From: Planctomycetales bacterium
Lineage (GTDB): Bacteria; Planctomycetota; SZUA-567
Direction of reading: 5' to 3'
Assembly: GCA_025997475.1 (NCBI GenBank)
Contig: BNUQ01000009.1
Span: forward strand, 1 to 52,097
Length of the DNA: 52,097 bases
Shown: piece after piece, positions 1 to 8,446 of the stretch
Position numbering within the stretch: position 1 is the first letter of the stretch
Layout: each line of letters opens with the position of its first letter
The notes under the pieces: generated by a model
The model's input: only the letters and a program-made list of their open reading frames with translations
The model's database searches: none
What the model was told of the DNA's origin: nothing
Program-made: the position numbers and the translations under genes

Positions 1-126
1 CGCCAACAGGTCGGAATTTTTCTCGTTCCCGAACAGCCACTTGAACACCATATCGACCACCGGAAGCAGTATTTTCGGCGCACCGGTCGCGGACGGAATT
101 GGCGGAGTTTTCGCTTTCTTTGCCAT
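1..126 (-). CDS. Rpn/PDDEXK_2-type nuclease or transposase, N-terminal fragment
   Basis: The gene runs off the left edge of the window, and only its first 42 residues are visible. It opens with a Lys/Pro-rich leader (MAKKAKTPP), followed by VDMVFKWLFGNEKNSDLLA. That second segment resembles the N-terminal signature of the Rpn / PDDEXK_2 family (roughly FK-x-LFG-x-E-x-N-x-x-LL), recombination-promoting nucleases often annotated as putative transposases. The start is the ATG complementary to 124-126. The catalytic PD-(D/E)xK residues lie outside the window, so neither activity nor completeness can be judged. The call rests on one short but distinctive motif. Confidence 0.6.
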   Translation of the reverse strand, partial: MAKKAKTPPIPSATGAPKILLPVVDMVFKWLFGNEKNSDLLA

Positions 127-260
127 TACGGTCTCCGGTTTACGGCGCTTGGCAACGCGGACCTCGCGTAAGCGACGCCGTTGTTCGTAACGCTCGCCGT
201 CGCCTCACTCGCGGTAATCCGCGGCGGTCTCTTCGCCGCGCCTTCTTCCGGTCATCACGC

Positions 261-506
261 TCACGCAAATTTGGGCAGAAGGTAATCGACGGTGCTGGTC
301 ATCGTCGCAAGTTGCGGATAGTCCGCTTCCGGCACCGTGATTTTATGCTCTTTTTTCAGCGTCATCACGATGTCGAGAAAATCCATACTGTCCAACCCCA
401 TCTGGTCGCGCAACGGTTGGTCGTCCTGAATTTTACCGGCGTCCTCGTCCGGCGCGATTTCCGCGATAATTTTCACTACAATTTGGCGCACTTCGTCGCG
501 AGTCAT
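261..506 (-). CDS. acpP: Acyl carrier protein
   Basis: An 81-residue acyl carrier protein. The phosphopantetheine attachment site is Ser40 in GLDSMDF, and the protein is acidic and helical as usual (IAPDEDAGKI, DDQPLRDQMGLDS, VDYLLPKFA). The ATG at 504-506 has a GGAGAC ribosome binding site upstream; the longer reading frame to 587 adds a tail untypical of the family. It would carry acyl chains in fatty-acid or related synthesis once modified by holo-ACP synthase, a candidate for which is encoded at 49858-50238. No fab genes adjoin it. The visible spacing of the motif (DSMDFLDIV) is slightly divergent, so it could be a specialised carrier rather than the main fatty-acid ACP. Confidence 0.85.
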   Translation of the reverse strand: MTRDEVRQIVVKIIAEIAPDEDAGKIQDDQPLRDQMGLDSMDFLDIVMTLKKEHKITVPEADYPQLATMTSTVDYLLPKFA

Positions 507-629
507 AACGGTCTCCTTCGGCAAATAAAAAAATTGGGGGTCATAACCAAATAAATTCGGTAGTTGTGGCGAGAGGGATTTTATCAATTAGGAACTCATA
601 TTACGCGATATTGATAATCATTCCGCCAG

Positions 630-905
630 TCGCCCCAACGGGGCGAAACATATCAGCCTATGGTAAGCGGCGACGCGCTATCAGCCGCGCCACCATAGGT
701 AAAGACGGCGCGAAGCGCCAACCGCAATTGGACGGTTCGCCGCGTTTTGGCGAACCGCTTTCGCCGCCAATGGCGGCGAGATGCCGCCTAACGTCGGGAC
801 TGTCGGATGGTTCGCTCCGCGAACCGCTACCTATGGTGGCGGCGCCAAGAGCGTGCGCCTTACCATAGGCTGATATATTTCGCGCTACGGGACTGCGTCC
901 CTTTC
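630..905. repeat. Large multi-arm palindromic intergenic element
   Basis: This fills most of the 530-base gap between acpP and the next gene. The outermost visible arms are ATATCAGCCTATGGTAAG (650-667) and its exact complement at 858-875. Inside them CGCCACCATAGGTA (688-701) pairs with 828-841, and GGTTCGCC (734-741) pairs with GGCGAACC (749-756). A smaller hairpin, CGCCCC/GGGGCG, sits at 631-645. Together these could form a branched cruciform or RNA structure of about 250 bases. No reading frame in it resembles a protein. It looks like a non-autonomous palindromic repeat; whether other copies exist in the genome cannot be seen here. Confidence 0.75.
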
Positions 906-1040
906 AGCGCGATTAGCGGAGTTTTGTTAATTCCTTCGTTGCAAAAGCAATTGATGCTAACCGCGTAACCTGAGTTTTTAATTTCTAATTTTTGATTGCG
1001 TCAAAGGAAACGCGCGATTGTTGCGGGTGGCGCGGCATTT

Positions 1041-1661
1041 TCAAGCGACAAGCCCTTTGACGGCGGTTACGGATTTTTCCGGGAGTAATTGTAGTCGGTC
1101 GGTAACGGTTACGCCGAGCGCGGACAGCGACAAAATTTCGGCGAATTGCGCTTGCGCGGACAGCGACCAGTCGCCGTAACCCGGCGAAAAGCGCGGTCGC
1201 CCGCGTCCGGCGCTTCGATAGGCGCGCGCGCAATACTCGTCGATGTGGTCGAGCGCCGCCTCGACGGTTTCCGTGCCGACCGCGTCATAGACCAACGCCG
1301 CCGCACCGTTGCCGGCGGCGATTTGGGCGCTCGCCGCGCGCGGCAACGCTTCGCCAATCGTCGCCGCCAGCACGGCCACTCGCGCGCTACCGCGTAAATT
1401 GTCGGCTAATTTCGCGGAATGAAAAACGACGCCGCCCGCGAGTTCCACGGTGTCCGCGTCGCAACGAATTAGCGGCAGGACGACGGCGCGTCCGCGCGGC
1501 TCGCACAGCAAAAACGCCGCGTTTATCCAGTCGCGGATTTTCCGCGTTTGCGCCGCCGGCAGGGACGCCGAACGGCTATAGCCGAGCCGCGCCCAGATGC
1601 GTTTTTCCGGCAACGGCACGGCGAGCGCGTTGAAATTTTTCAGCGATAAGGGGTCGGTCAT
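1041..1661 (-). CDS. Stand-alone MetH reactivation (AdoMet-binding) domain protein
   Basis: A 206-residue protein resembling the C-terminal activation domain of cobalamin-dependent methionine synthase (Met_synt_B12 family). The best signature is RPRFSPGYGDWSLSAQAQFAEIL near residues 155-177, matching the R-x-SPGYgdwpL AdoMet-binding loop. It is supported by VAVLAATIGEALPRAAS near residue 95. In MetH this domain binds AdoMet for reductive methylation of cob(II)alamin. Here it is encoded alone, with no methyltransferase or cobalamin-binding module nearby, as in organisms with a split MetH. It could serve a split methionine synthase or another corrinoid protein. The start ATG at 1659-1661 follows a purine-rich AAAGA stretch. 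Confidence 0.72.
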   Translation of the reverse strand: MTDPLSLKNFNALAVPLPEKRIWARLGYSRSASLPAAQTRKIRDWINAAFLLCEPRGRAVVLPLIRCDADTVELAGGVVFHSAKLADNLRGSARVAVLAATIGEALPRAASAQIAAGNGAAALVYDAVGTETVEAALDHIDEYCARAYRSAGRGRPRFSPGYGDWSLSAQAQFAEILSLSALGVTVTDRLQLLPEKSVTAVKGLVA

Positions 1662-1806
1662 TTTGCTCTTTCTTTTAGCGGTGGGAGAGCCGGCGGAAGG
1701 GTTAGAGCATCGCTAAAAAAGTAAGAGCCGGTAAGGAATTGAAGCGGATTAAGGGACAGCGAAGGGGTTTGTCAAAAACACCGCTCCAATCGCTTCGCGA
1801 TGCCCC

Positions 1807-1822
1807 CCCCCTCCGTGGAGGG
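1807..1822 (-). terminator. GC-rich hairpin downstream of guaB
   Basis: CCCCTCC-GT-GGAGGGG forms a perfect 7-bp stem about 40 bases past the guaB stop codon. On the guaB strand it is followed by G residues rather than a T tract. A rho-independent terminator is therefore doubtful, and it may be a small palindromic repeat instead. Confidence 0.35.
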
Positions 1823-1862
1823 GAATTTAATTTGCCGCGCTTCGCGCACTTTCAACTCCGCT

Positions 1863-3371
<1,509 letters not shown>

Positions 3372-3470
3372 TTACCCGCCGTTAAAACGGCGGGCGATTA
3401 GATTTCGTGGCGGCTTCGCCGAGGGGCAATCGGCGGCGATAAAGCGCCGCCGAAATATCGCCATTCTGCC
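3372..3470. repeat. Small intergenic hairpins
   Basis: The gap between guaB and the next gene holds CCCGCCGTTAAAACGGCGGG (about 3375-3394), a perfect stem with a four-base loop, and a second stem GGCGGCG...CGCCGCC around 3431-3451. Neither has a clear T tract. They lie upstream of guaB and downstream of the convergent-side hypothetical gene. Confidence 0.5.
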
Positions 3471-3477
3471 CACGGAC

Positions 3478-3849
3478 CTAACTCAACTGAATTCGGCTGG
3501 CGGTGTGGCTGTCGGGGACGACGATGCGCGACGCCTCCTGCCGTTGGATTTCGCGGGCTTCGTTCATCAATTGGTCCATCGCTTTTTTGATGGCGCCCGG
3601 AAATTCGACAACGGCGCTCTTCACGTCTTTGGCTTGCAATTCCGCGTTCAGCGGAATCATTCCCATTTGCGTATAGACGCTGGTTTGCGCGGTGAAAAGC
3701 ACCGGTCGCGTCGGGTCGTCCTGCCCGTCGGCGGTGAGCGGCACGAGCCGCCGCAACGTCGCCGCGCGCAAATCGGTAATCACTTCCTCGCGATACAAAT
3801 GGTCGGCGTCAACTCGCAAATCGTCTAACGTCATCGTGGGGGCGCTCAT
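3478..3849 (-). CDS. Conserved-looking hypothetical protein (123 aa)
   Basis: I do not recognise a named family. The 123-residue protein has no signal peptide or membrane segment and is mixed in charge. It begins with DDLRVDADHLYREEVITDLRAATLRRLVPL, continues through a beta-rich stretch (RPVLFTAQTSVYTQMGMIPLNAEL) and ends with an amphipathic helix carrying MDQLMNEAREIQRQEASRIVVP. Codon use and the GAGG-like ribosome binding site before the ATG at 3847-3849 look like those of its neighbours, so it is probably a real gene. It is separated from guaB by small hairpins, so co-transcription is uncertain. It is presumably cytoplasmic. Confidence 0.65.
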   Translation of the reverse strand: MSAPTMTLDDLRVDADHLYREEVITDLRAATLRRLVPLTADGQDDPTRPVLFTAQTSVYTQMGMIPLNAELQAKDVKSAVVEFPGAIKKAMDQLMNEAREIQRQEASRIVVPDSHTASRIQLS

Positions 3850-3951
3850 AGCAACTCCTCTTTAATGGGGGAAAACTAACGGCGGAGGCTTTTGATTTGA
3901 TTAGAAGTCGCGCTTCTGTCAATAACGGCGAAAAATCCGGCGGGACGGTTA

Positions 3952-3979
3952 TTGACTTGCGACTCGGTTATCCTACTAT
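3952..3979 (+). promoter_or_regulatory. Putative sigma-70 promoter of tRNA-Lys
   Basis: TTGACT at 3952-3957 and TACTAT at 3974-3979 are 16 bases apart. They end 23 bases before the tRNA gene, which fits a stable-RNA promoter. The -35 box matches five of six consensus positions and the -10 box four of six. Confidence 0.55.
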
Positions 3980-4002
3980 TCCGCGACTTATTGAAAACGG
4001 TT

Positions 4003-4078
4003 GAGGGTGTAGCTCAGTCGGTAGAGCACCTCCTTTTTAAGGAGGTGGTCCAGGGTTCGAATCCCTGCGCCCTTACCA
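4003..4078 (+). tRNA. tRNA-Lys (anticodon TTT)
   Basis: A complete cloverleaf of 76 nt. The acceptor GAGGGTG pairs with CGCCCTT (two G-U pairs), the D arm begins AGCTC, the anticodon stem CCTCC/GGAGG encloses TTTTTAA (anticodon TTT), and the T arm is CAGGG-TTCGAAT-CCCTG. The discriminator is A and CCA is encoded. A promoter lies just upstream and a terminator just downstream, so the gene is monocistronic. Confidence 0.95.
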
Positions 4079-4094
4079 ATTTTTCGCTTTGCGC

Positions 4095-4123
4095 ACGGCT
4101 CGCCTCGGCGAGCCGTTTTTTTT
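4095..4123 (+). terminator. Rho-independent terminator of tRNA-Lys
   Basis: A near-perfect stem, ACGGCTCGCC paired with GGCGAGCCGT, is followed directly by a run of eight T (4116-4123). It starts 17 bases past the tRNA 3' end. Confidence 0.9.
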
Positions 4124-4225
4124 GCTTGCTTTGATAAAACTATTCCGCCCGCCGCGGGCGAAATGATTTTAACGGCGACCGTCCATCGCCCCGAATCCCT
4201 ATAGCGTCGCCGCCGTCGAGGGGAG

Positions 4226-5233
4226 TTACTCATCCTCAATCGTGAGCCACCCGTAATGGCGCGGCGCGCCGGCGCGAAGGCGTGCCAATCCGGCGGTCAT
4301 ATCGGCGGCGAGCGGCGCGGAAAGCGTCATTTCTTGTTGGTTCGGATGCGTAAAAATCAATTCGGCGGCGTGCAAGGCGTAGCGGGCGATTTGCGTTCCG
4401 TCGTCGAAAAATAATTTCTTCGCCACGCCGTAATGGTGGTCGGCTAACAGCGGATGTCCGACGTGCGCCAAATGCACGCGAATTTGATGTTGGCGTCCGG
4501 TGTGCGGCTTGATTTGCGCCCACGTCAAACCGTTATCGCCGTCTTGCGGCGCGAATCTTTCCAAGACCTGAAATTCGGTCGAAGCGATTTTGCCGAGTTC
4601 GTCGTCGCGCACCGTTTGCAGGCGCGTCCGTCCGGGCGCGAGCGGTCCCAACGGAAAATCCAACCGTCCGCCGTCGGCGGCGATAACGCCGGTGGCGAGC
4701 GCCAAGTAGGTCTTGCGCACGCGGCGAAATTCAAATTGTTCCGACAAAAACCGGTCGGCGGCGAGATGCTTGGCGGCAAGAATGATGCCGCTGGTGTATT
4801 GGTCGAGGCGGTTGACCAAATGAATATGCTGTTGCGGCGGTAAAATGTCGCGATAGCGCCGATATAAACCGTTGAGCAACGTGTCGTGGCGGTGGACGCC
4901 GGCGGGGTGGACGACCAAACCGGCGGGCTTGTTGATGGCGAGAATGTCGTCGTCTTCGTAAATAATGATTAAATTCGCCGCGATGCGTTCGGCGACTTCA
5001 CGGACATTGTCCGGCTCGCGGCACGACAGCAAAACCGCGTCGCCCAACCGCACGCGCCAATTGTCGGGACGCGGCTCGTCGTTGACCAAAATCCGCTCCG
5101 CGTCGCAATAGCGCTGGATTTTCGACCGCGACATCGACGGCACCATCGCTTTGACGAACAAATCCAACCGGCTGTTTTCATAAGTCGGCGTTACCGTAAA
5201 CGTCAAATCGTAGGGTTTCGCGGGGTCAATCAT
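4226..5233 (-). CDS. RluA-family pseudouridine synthase
   Basis: A 335-residue protein with an N-terminal S4-type RNA-binding domain (about residues 18-75, SRSKIQRYCDAERILVND) and an RluA catalytic domain. The catalytic Asp is D144 in VNRLDQYTSG; the family usually has HRLD, so His is replaced by Asn while the nucleophilic Asp stays. Other family blocks are ILAINKPAGLVVHP (near 97) and HTGRQHQIRVHLAHVGHPLLAD (near 247). It would isomerise uridines in rRNA or tRNA; the exact target (RluC/RluD-like) cannot be told from sequence. It has a C-terminal extension past the usual core. The start is the ATG at 5231-5233. Confidence 0.88.
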   Translation of the reverse strand: MIDPAKPYDLTFTVTPTYENSRLDLFVKAMVPSMSRSKIQRYCDAERILVNDEPRPDNWRVRLGDAVLLSCREPDNVREVAERIAANLIIIYEDDDILAINKPAGLVVHPAGVHRHDTLLNGLYRRYRDILPPQQHIHLVNRLDQYTSGIILAAKHLAADRFLSEQFEFRRVRKTYLALATGVIAADGGRLDFPLGPLAPGRTRLQTVRDDELGKIASTEFQVLERFAPQDGDNGLTWAQIKPHTGRQHQIRVHLAHVGHPLLADHHYGVAKKLFFDDGTQIARYALHAAELIFTHPNQQEMTLSAPLAADMTAGLARLRAGAPRHYGWLTIEDE

Positions 5234-5315
5234 CGTTCTCTGTCGGGTCGTTGAATTGGTAAGTTGCCGAGTGAATTAACTATGGCGGCGTTTGACGTTG
5301 ATGGGCAGAAATCGC

Positions 5316-6086
5316 TCACCATACTTTCCAGGGCGAGCGGCTCTCTCGCCACAACTGTTCCAACAAATTTTTATCGCGCGGCGTGTCCATACATTGCCAA
5401 AATTTGCGATGTTGATAGGCGCCGAGTTTGCCGTTTTGGCTTAACGTCATCAACGGTTTCTGCTCAAAAACCGTGCCGTCGTCTTTGAGAAGGTCAAACA
5501 CCGCCGGTTCGACGACCATAAAGCCGGCGTTAATCCAACCGCCGTCTTCTTTCGTTTTTTCCCGAAATGAAGTGATGTTTTTCCCTTCGATATCCAAAAC
5601 GCCGAAACGCCCGCCGGGTTGCACGGCGGTCAGCGTTACCGTATTTTCGGATTTTTCGTGTTGTTTGAGCAACGCCGCCAAATCAACGTCGCCGACGCCG
5701 TCGCCATAGGTCAGCATAAACCGCTCCGTGCCGACATATTTTTGCACCCGCTTGATGCGTCCGCCGGTTTGCGCGGCGATGCCGGTGTCAACCAAAGTAA
5801 CTTTCCACGGCTCGGCGACGTTTTTATGCACGGTCATGCGGTTCTCGCCGGTAAAATCAAAAGTTACGTCCGAACGGTGCAGATAGTAATTGGCGAAATA
5901 CTCTTTGATGGTGAACCCTTGGTAGCCGCAACAAATGATAAATTCGTTATGCCCGAAGTGGGAATAATACTTCATAATATGCCACAATATCGGGCGCTCG
6001 CCGATTTCAATCATCGGCTTCGGCGTTAAACTGCCCTCTGCGGAAATGCGCGTGCCGTAACCGCCGGCTAAAATCACGACTTTCAT
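5316..6086 (-). CDS. rfbF: Glucose-1-phosphate cytidylyltransferase
   Basis: A full-length 256-residue sugar nucleotidyltransferase of the RfbF type. It joins CTP and glucose-1-phosphate into CDP-glucose, the precursor of CDP-linked dideoxysugars in surface polysaccharides. The nucleotide-binding start MKVVILAGGYGTRISAEGS, LTPKPMIEIGERPILWHIMKYY, the metal-site YGDGVGDVD and GGWINAGFMVVEP all fit the family. The ATG at 6084-6086 has a GGAGT ribosome binding site. No CDP-glucose dehydratase (rfbG) is adjacent, so the gene stands apart from the rest of its pathway, unlike typical O-antigen clusters. Confidence 0.93.
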   Translation of the reverse strand: MKVVILAGGYGTRISAEGSLTPKPMIEIGERPILWHIMKYYSHFGHNEFIICCGYQGFTIKEYFANYYLHRSDVTFDFTGENRMTVHKNVAEPWKVTLVDTGIAAQTGGRIKRVQKYVGTERFMLTYGDGVGDVDLAALLKQHEKSENTVTLTAVQPGGRFGVLDIEGKNITSFREKTKEDGGWINAGFMVVEPAVFDLLKDDGTVFEQKPLMTLSQNGKLGAYQHRKFWQCMDTPRDKNLLEQLWRESRSPWKVW

Positions 6087-6300
6087 CGGAAATAACTCCT
6101 TTCTTAATTTTTAATTCGTAATTGATTTTACGCCCCTTGCCTGCGAAACAAGAAGGCAAAAGGGCGGCTTTTTTCCGCCGCCAAAAATAAATCTGAAAAA
6201 AAGTTAAAGAAATGACCGCGCGCAAACGTAAATAGCCCTGTATCAAGCGGCGCAAAACATTTTCGGACTTAAACTTATTCAAACCAACAGGAGGTGTTTT

Positions 6301-7587
6301 ATGAGTATCGGCATCGGCGGCTTGGCGGGAACGGCGGTTTCGCCTTATCTACGCCCCCGCAACGGCAAAGAAGACGAAAAAGAAACGGCGACGAAAGAAA
6401 AAGAAACGACGGGCAACTCGACCGGCAACTCGATTAAAGAACAAGTCGAGGCGCTAAAAGCGCAGGTCGAGAAAAAGACCGGTAAAAAAGACGCGACCGC
6501 CGACAACGACGCGCAAAAAAACGCCCACGCCAATTCGACGCCGAACGGCGGCGCGGCGACGGCGACCGACAAAGACGCGGCGAAAGAGAAAGACGCATAC
6601 ATTCCCGCCGCCGGCGGCGTGGTTACGGCGGAAACGCCGAGCGCGTCGATGCTCGACCGGCTGAAAGAAATGCAGGACGGCTTCGTCAACCAGTTGTTCC
6701 AATCAATGGGCTTGGGGTCGGTCAACGAGGGCGGCAAAGGCGTCAATTTAGAAGGATTGGCGAGCGGCATCGCGGATAAACTCGGTCTCGGCGATTTGCT
6801 CGGCGGCTTGGGCAAAAACGGCTATTCGGCGCTCGCCGTGTCCGCGCAGTATTCGTTGAACATTTCCGCGGTGATGTCGGTGATGAACGCCGACGGCAGT
6901 ATGACGCAACACAACCTCAATTTTTCGCTCGAAGCGTCGTTTGATTATCTCGGCGTGGCGAACGGCAAAGGCGCCGGTTTGAACTCGTTGGACAAACTTT
7001 TCGGCGCGACCAAAGACGACAAAACCGAGGGCGCGTCATCGACCGGCAATGCGTTCTTGGACAAAATGCGCGAAATGTTCTCGCCGGAAAACACCGCGCA
7101 ACGCATTTTGGATTTTTCGCTGGGCTTCTTCGGCAACAGCAAGCAGTTCAAACAGCAGGGCGACACGCCGGACGCGCGGACGCAATTCGCGGATTACATC
7201 GGCGCGGCAATTCAAAAGGGCTTCGACCAGGCGTTCGGCGCGCTCGGCAAAATCCCGAAGGACACGCAAGACGAACTCGACCGGACGCATACTTTGGTGT
7301 TCAACGGCTTGGAGGACTTCAAGAATTACCAGAATAAACAGAACAACAATTTGGCGAACAGTTTGCAGTATTTCGCCAGTTCGTTGTCGCTGAATTACGC
7401 GGCGTCCTCGGTGTATTACAGCCCCGAAGAAGTGAAACAAATGAACGCGACGGCGGCGAAAAACAATCCCTACGCGACGACGAACACCGCGACCGCGGCG
7501 ACCGCGAGCCACGCGGCGGACGAAGCCCCGGCGGTGGAAAAAGCGGCGTCAGCGGAAAAAACGGCGTCAGCCAATACGGTGGTGTAA
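6301..7587 (+). CDS. DUF5610-like protein with low-complexity flanks
   Basis: A 428-residue protein without signal peptide or membrane segments. Residues 20-110 are Lys/Glu/Thr/Ala-rich and probably disordered. The middle (about 170-220, YSLNISAVMSVMNADGSMTQHNLNFSLEASF) is beta-rich. Residues about 255-345 (TAQRILDFSLGFFGN... AAIQKGFDQAFGALGKIPKDTQDELDRTHTLVFNGLEDFKNYQ) match my memory of DUF5610, a domain of unknown function. The tail is Ala/Thr-rich. The strong AGGAGG ribosome binding site 8 bases before the ATG suggests high expression. It is monocistronic, ending in a bidirectional terminator. Function unknown. Confidence 0.75.
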   Translation: MSIGIGGLAGTAVSPYLRPRNGKEDEKETATKEKETTGNSTGNSIKEQVEALKAQVEKKTGKKDATADNDAQKNAHANSTPNGGAATATDKDAAKEKDAYIPAAGGVVTAETPSASMLDRLKEMQDGFVNQLFQSMGLGSVNEGGKGVNLEGLASGIADKLGLGDLLGGLGKNGYSALAVSAQYSLNISAVMSVMNADGSMTQHNLNFSLEASFDYLGVANGKGAGLNSLDKLFGATKDDKTEGASSTGNAFLDKMREMFSPENTAQRILDFSLGFFGNSKQFKQQGDTPDARTQFADYIGAAIQKGFDQAFGALGKIPKDTQDELDRTHTLVFNGLEDFKNYQNKQNNNLANSLQYFASSLSLNYAASSVYYSPEEVKQMNATAAKNNPYATTNTATAATASHAADEAPAVEKAASAEKTASANTVV

Positions 7588-7610
7588 AAGCCCCGCCCCC
7601 AAACAAAAAA

Positions 7611-7641
7611 AACTCCCCGTGGTAAGCGGGGAGTTTTTTTT
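7611..7641. terminator. Bidirectional rho-independent terminator
   Basis: The 9-bp perfect stem AACTCCCCG/CGGGGAGTT (7611-7619 with 7627-7635) is flanked by an A run on the left and a T run on the right. It can stop the DUF5610-like gene on the plus strand and the HPr gene on the minus strand. Confidence 0.9.
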
Positions 7642-7675
7642 AATTCGCTTCGCGCACTCTAAACTCTAAACCGCG

Positions 7676-7954
7676 CTACTCAATCCCGCCGAACGCGCTG
7701 TCGAACAATTCGCGTAACGCGGACGCGGCGGCTTCCGCATCGTCGCCGTCGCCGACGATAACGGTTAATTCTTCGCCGCGCATCGCGGCGAGCACTAACA
7801 GTTCCATCGGATAACGCGCGTCGGCTCGTTCGCCGCGGGAGTTGGCGACCGTTATCGCCGACTTGAATTGACTCGCCGTCGCCGCGATGGTGGTCGCGGG
7901 ACGCACGTGCAAACCGTAGCGGTTTTTTAGGGTTACTTTGAATGAAATATCCAT
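7676..7954 (-). CDS. ptsH: HPr-family phosphocarrier protein
   Basis: A 92-residue HPr-like protein. The phospho-accepting histidine is His16 in the intact GLHVRPA motif. The regulatory serine region, normally K-S-I-M, reads R-Y-P-M (ARYPMELLVLAAMRGEEL), so the Ser46 equivalent is Tyr and HPr-kinase control is unlikely. HPr passes phosphate from enzyme I to sugar permeases or regulators, but no other PTS gene is visible. I chose the ATG at 7952-7954; the reading frame continues upstream to 8062 only through a repeat element. The ribosome binding site is weak. Confidence 0.88.
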   Translation of the reverse strand: MDISFKVTLKNRYGLHVRPATTIAATASQFKSAITVANSRGERADARYPMELLVLAAMRGEELTVIVGDGDDAEAAASALRELFDSAFGGIE

Positions 7955-7975
7955 CGGCGGCTCGGCGAGCGTTTT

Positions 7976-8097
7976 CAGATTAAAAATTACCAAGTTAAAA
8001 GTTAAAAACTTTGGAGCAATTATCAAAAATGGCGCGAAGCGAATTTGCCAATCAAACTCCAAAATTTTTAATTTGTAATTTTTAATTTGTAGTTTCG
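7976..8097. repeat. Heptad-arm hairpin element, copy 1 (reverse orientation)
   Basis: The arms are AT-rich 7-bp units: TTAAAAATTACCAAG on one side and TTTTTAATTTGTAATTTTTA on the other. Between them lies the reversed family core (AATTATCAAAAATGGCGCGAA, then GCGAATTTGCCAATCAAACTCC; each block is found in other copies). It lies between the HPr gene and rpmG, which diverge from it, and it generates a spurious upstream extension of the HPr frame. Confidence 0.75.
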
Positions 8098-8207
8098 CTA
8101 ATTGTTTGAATGGCGCGGTCTATTGCAAGTGTGCGCGCCGGCGCCATAATCCCGCCCCGTTAAATTTACTGATTTTCGTCGGCGATTTTTTACAAAGGAA
8201 CCGTCCC

Positions 8208-8372
8208 ATGGCTAAAAAGAAGAATGCGTCGGAGGTCTATTATTTAGTGTGCAAGGACTGCGGCGAAGCAAATTACGTTACGCGCCTGAAAAAAGAACAC
8301 AAAGGTTTGGAAAAAAAGAAATACTGTCCGCAGACGCGCAATCAGCAATTGCACAAGGCGAAAAAGACCTAA
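8208..8372 (+). CDS. rpmG: 50S ribosomal protein L33
   Basis: A 54-residue L33 with a basic start (MAKKKNASEVYYLVCKDCGEANYVTRLKK) and a lysine-rich end. Zinc-binding L33 has two Cys pairs. Here the first, C-x-x-C, is intact, but the second reads CPQT, keeping one Cys and losing the other, so only three of four ligands remain. I chose the ATG at 8208 for its AAAGGA ribosome binding site; longer frames lack similarity. A strong terminator follows, so the gene is transcribed alone. Confidence 0.95.
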   Translation: MAKKKNASEVYYLVCKDCGEANYVTRLKKEHKGLEKKKYCPQTRNQQLHKAKKT

Positions 8373-8382
8373 TCGAAGAGAC

Positions 8383-8411
8383 CGGCGCGGACGACCCGCG
8401 CCGTTTTTTTT
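8383..8411 (+). terminator. Rho-independent terminator of rpmG
   Basis: The stem CGGCGCGG/CCGCGCCG with a five-base loop is followed by eight T. It begins 10 bases after the rpmG stop codon. Confidence 0.9.
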
Positions 8412-8446
8412 GCCAAATTACGAATGCGTAATTTTGAGGGAAAACT

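Noticed and set aside
6345..6815. Long reverse-strand frame across the DUF5610-like gene.
   Set aside because: It mirrors the low-complexity GC-rich coding strand, has no ribosome binding site, and gives a Ser/Pro-rich sequence typical of antisense frames.
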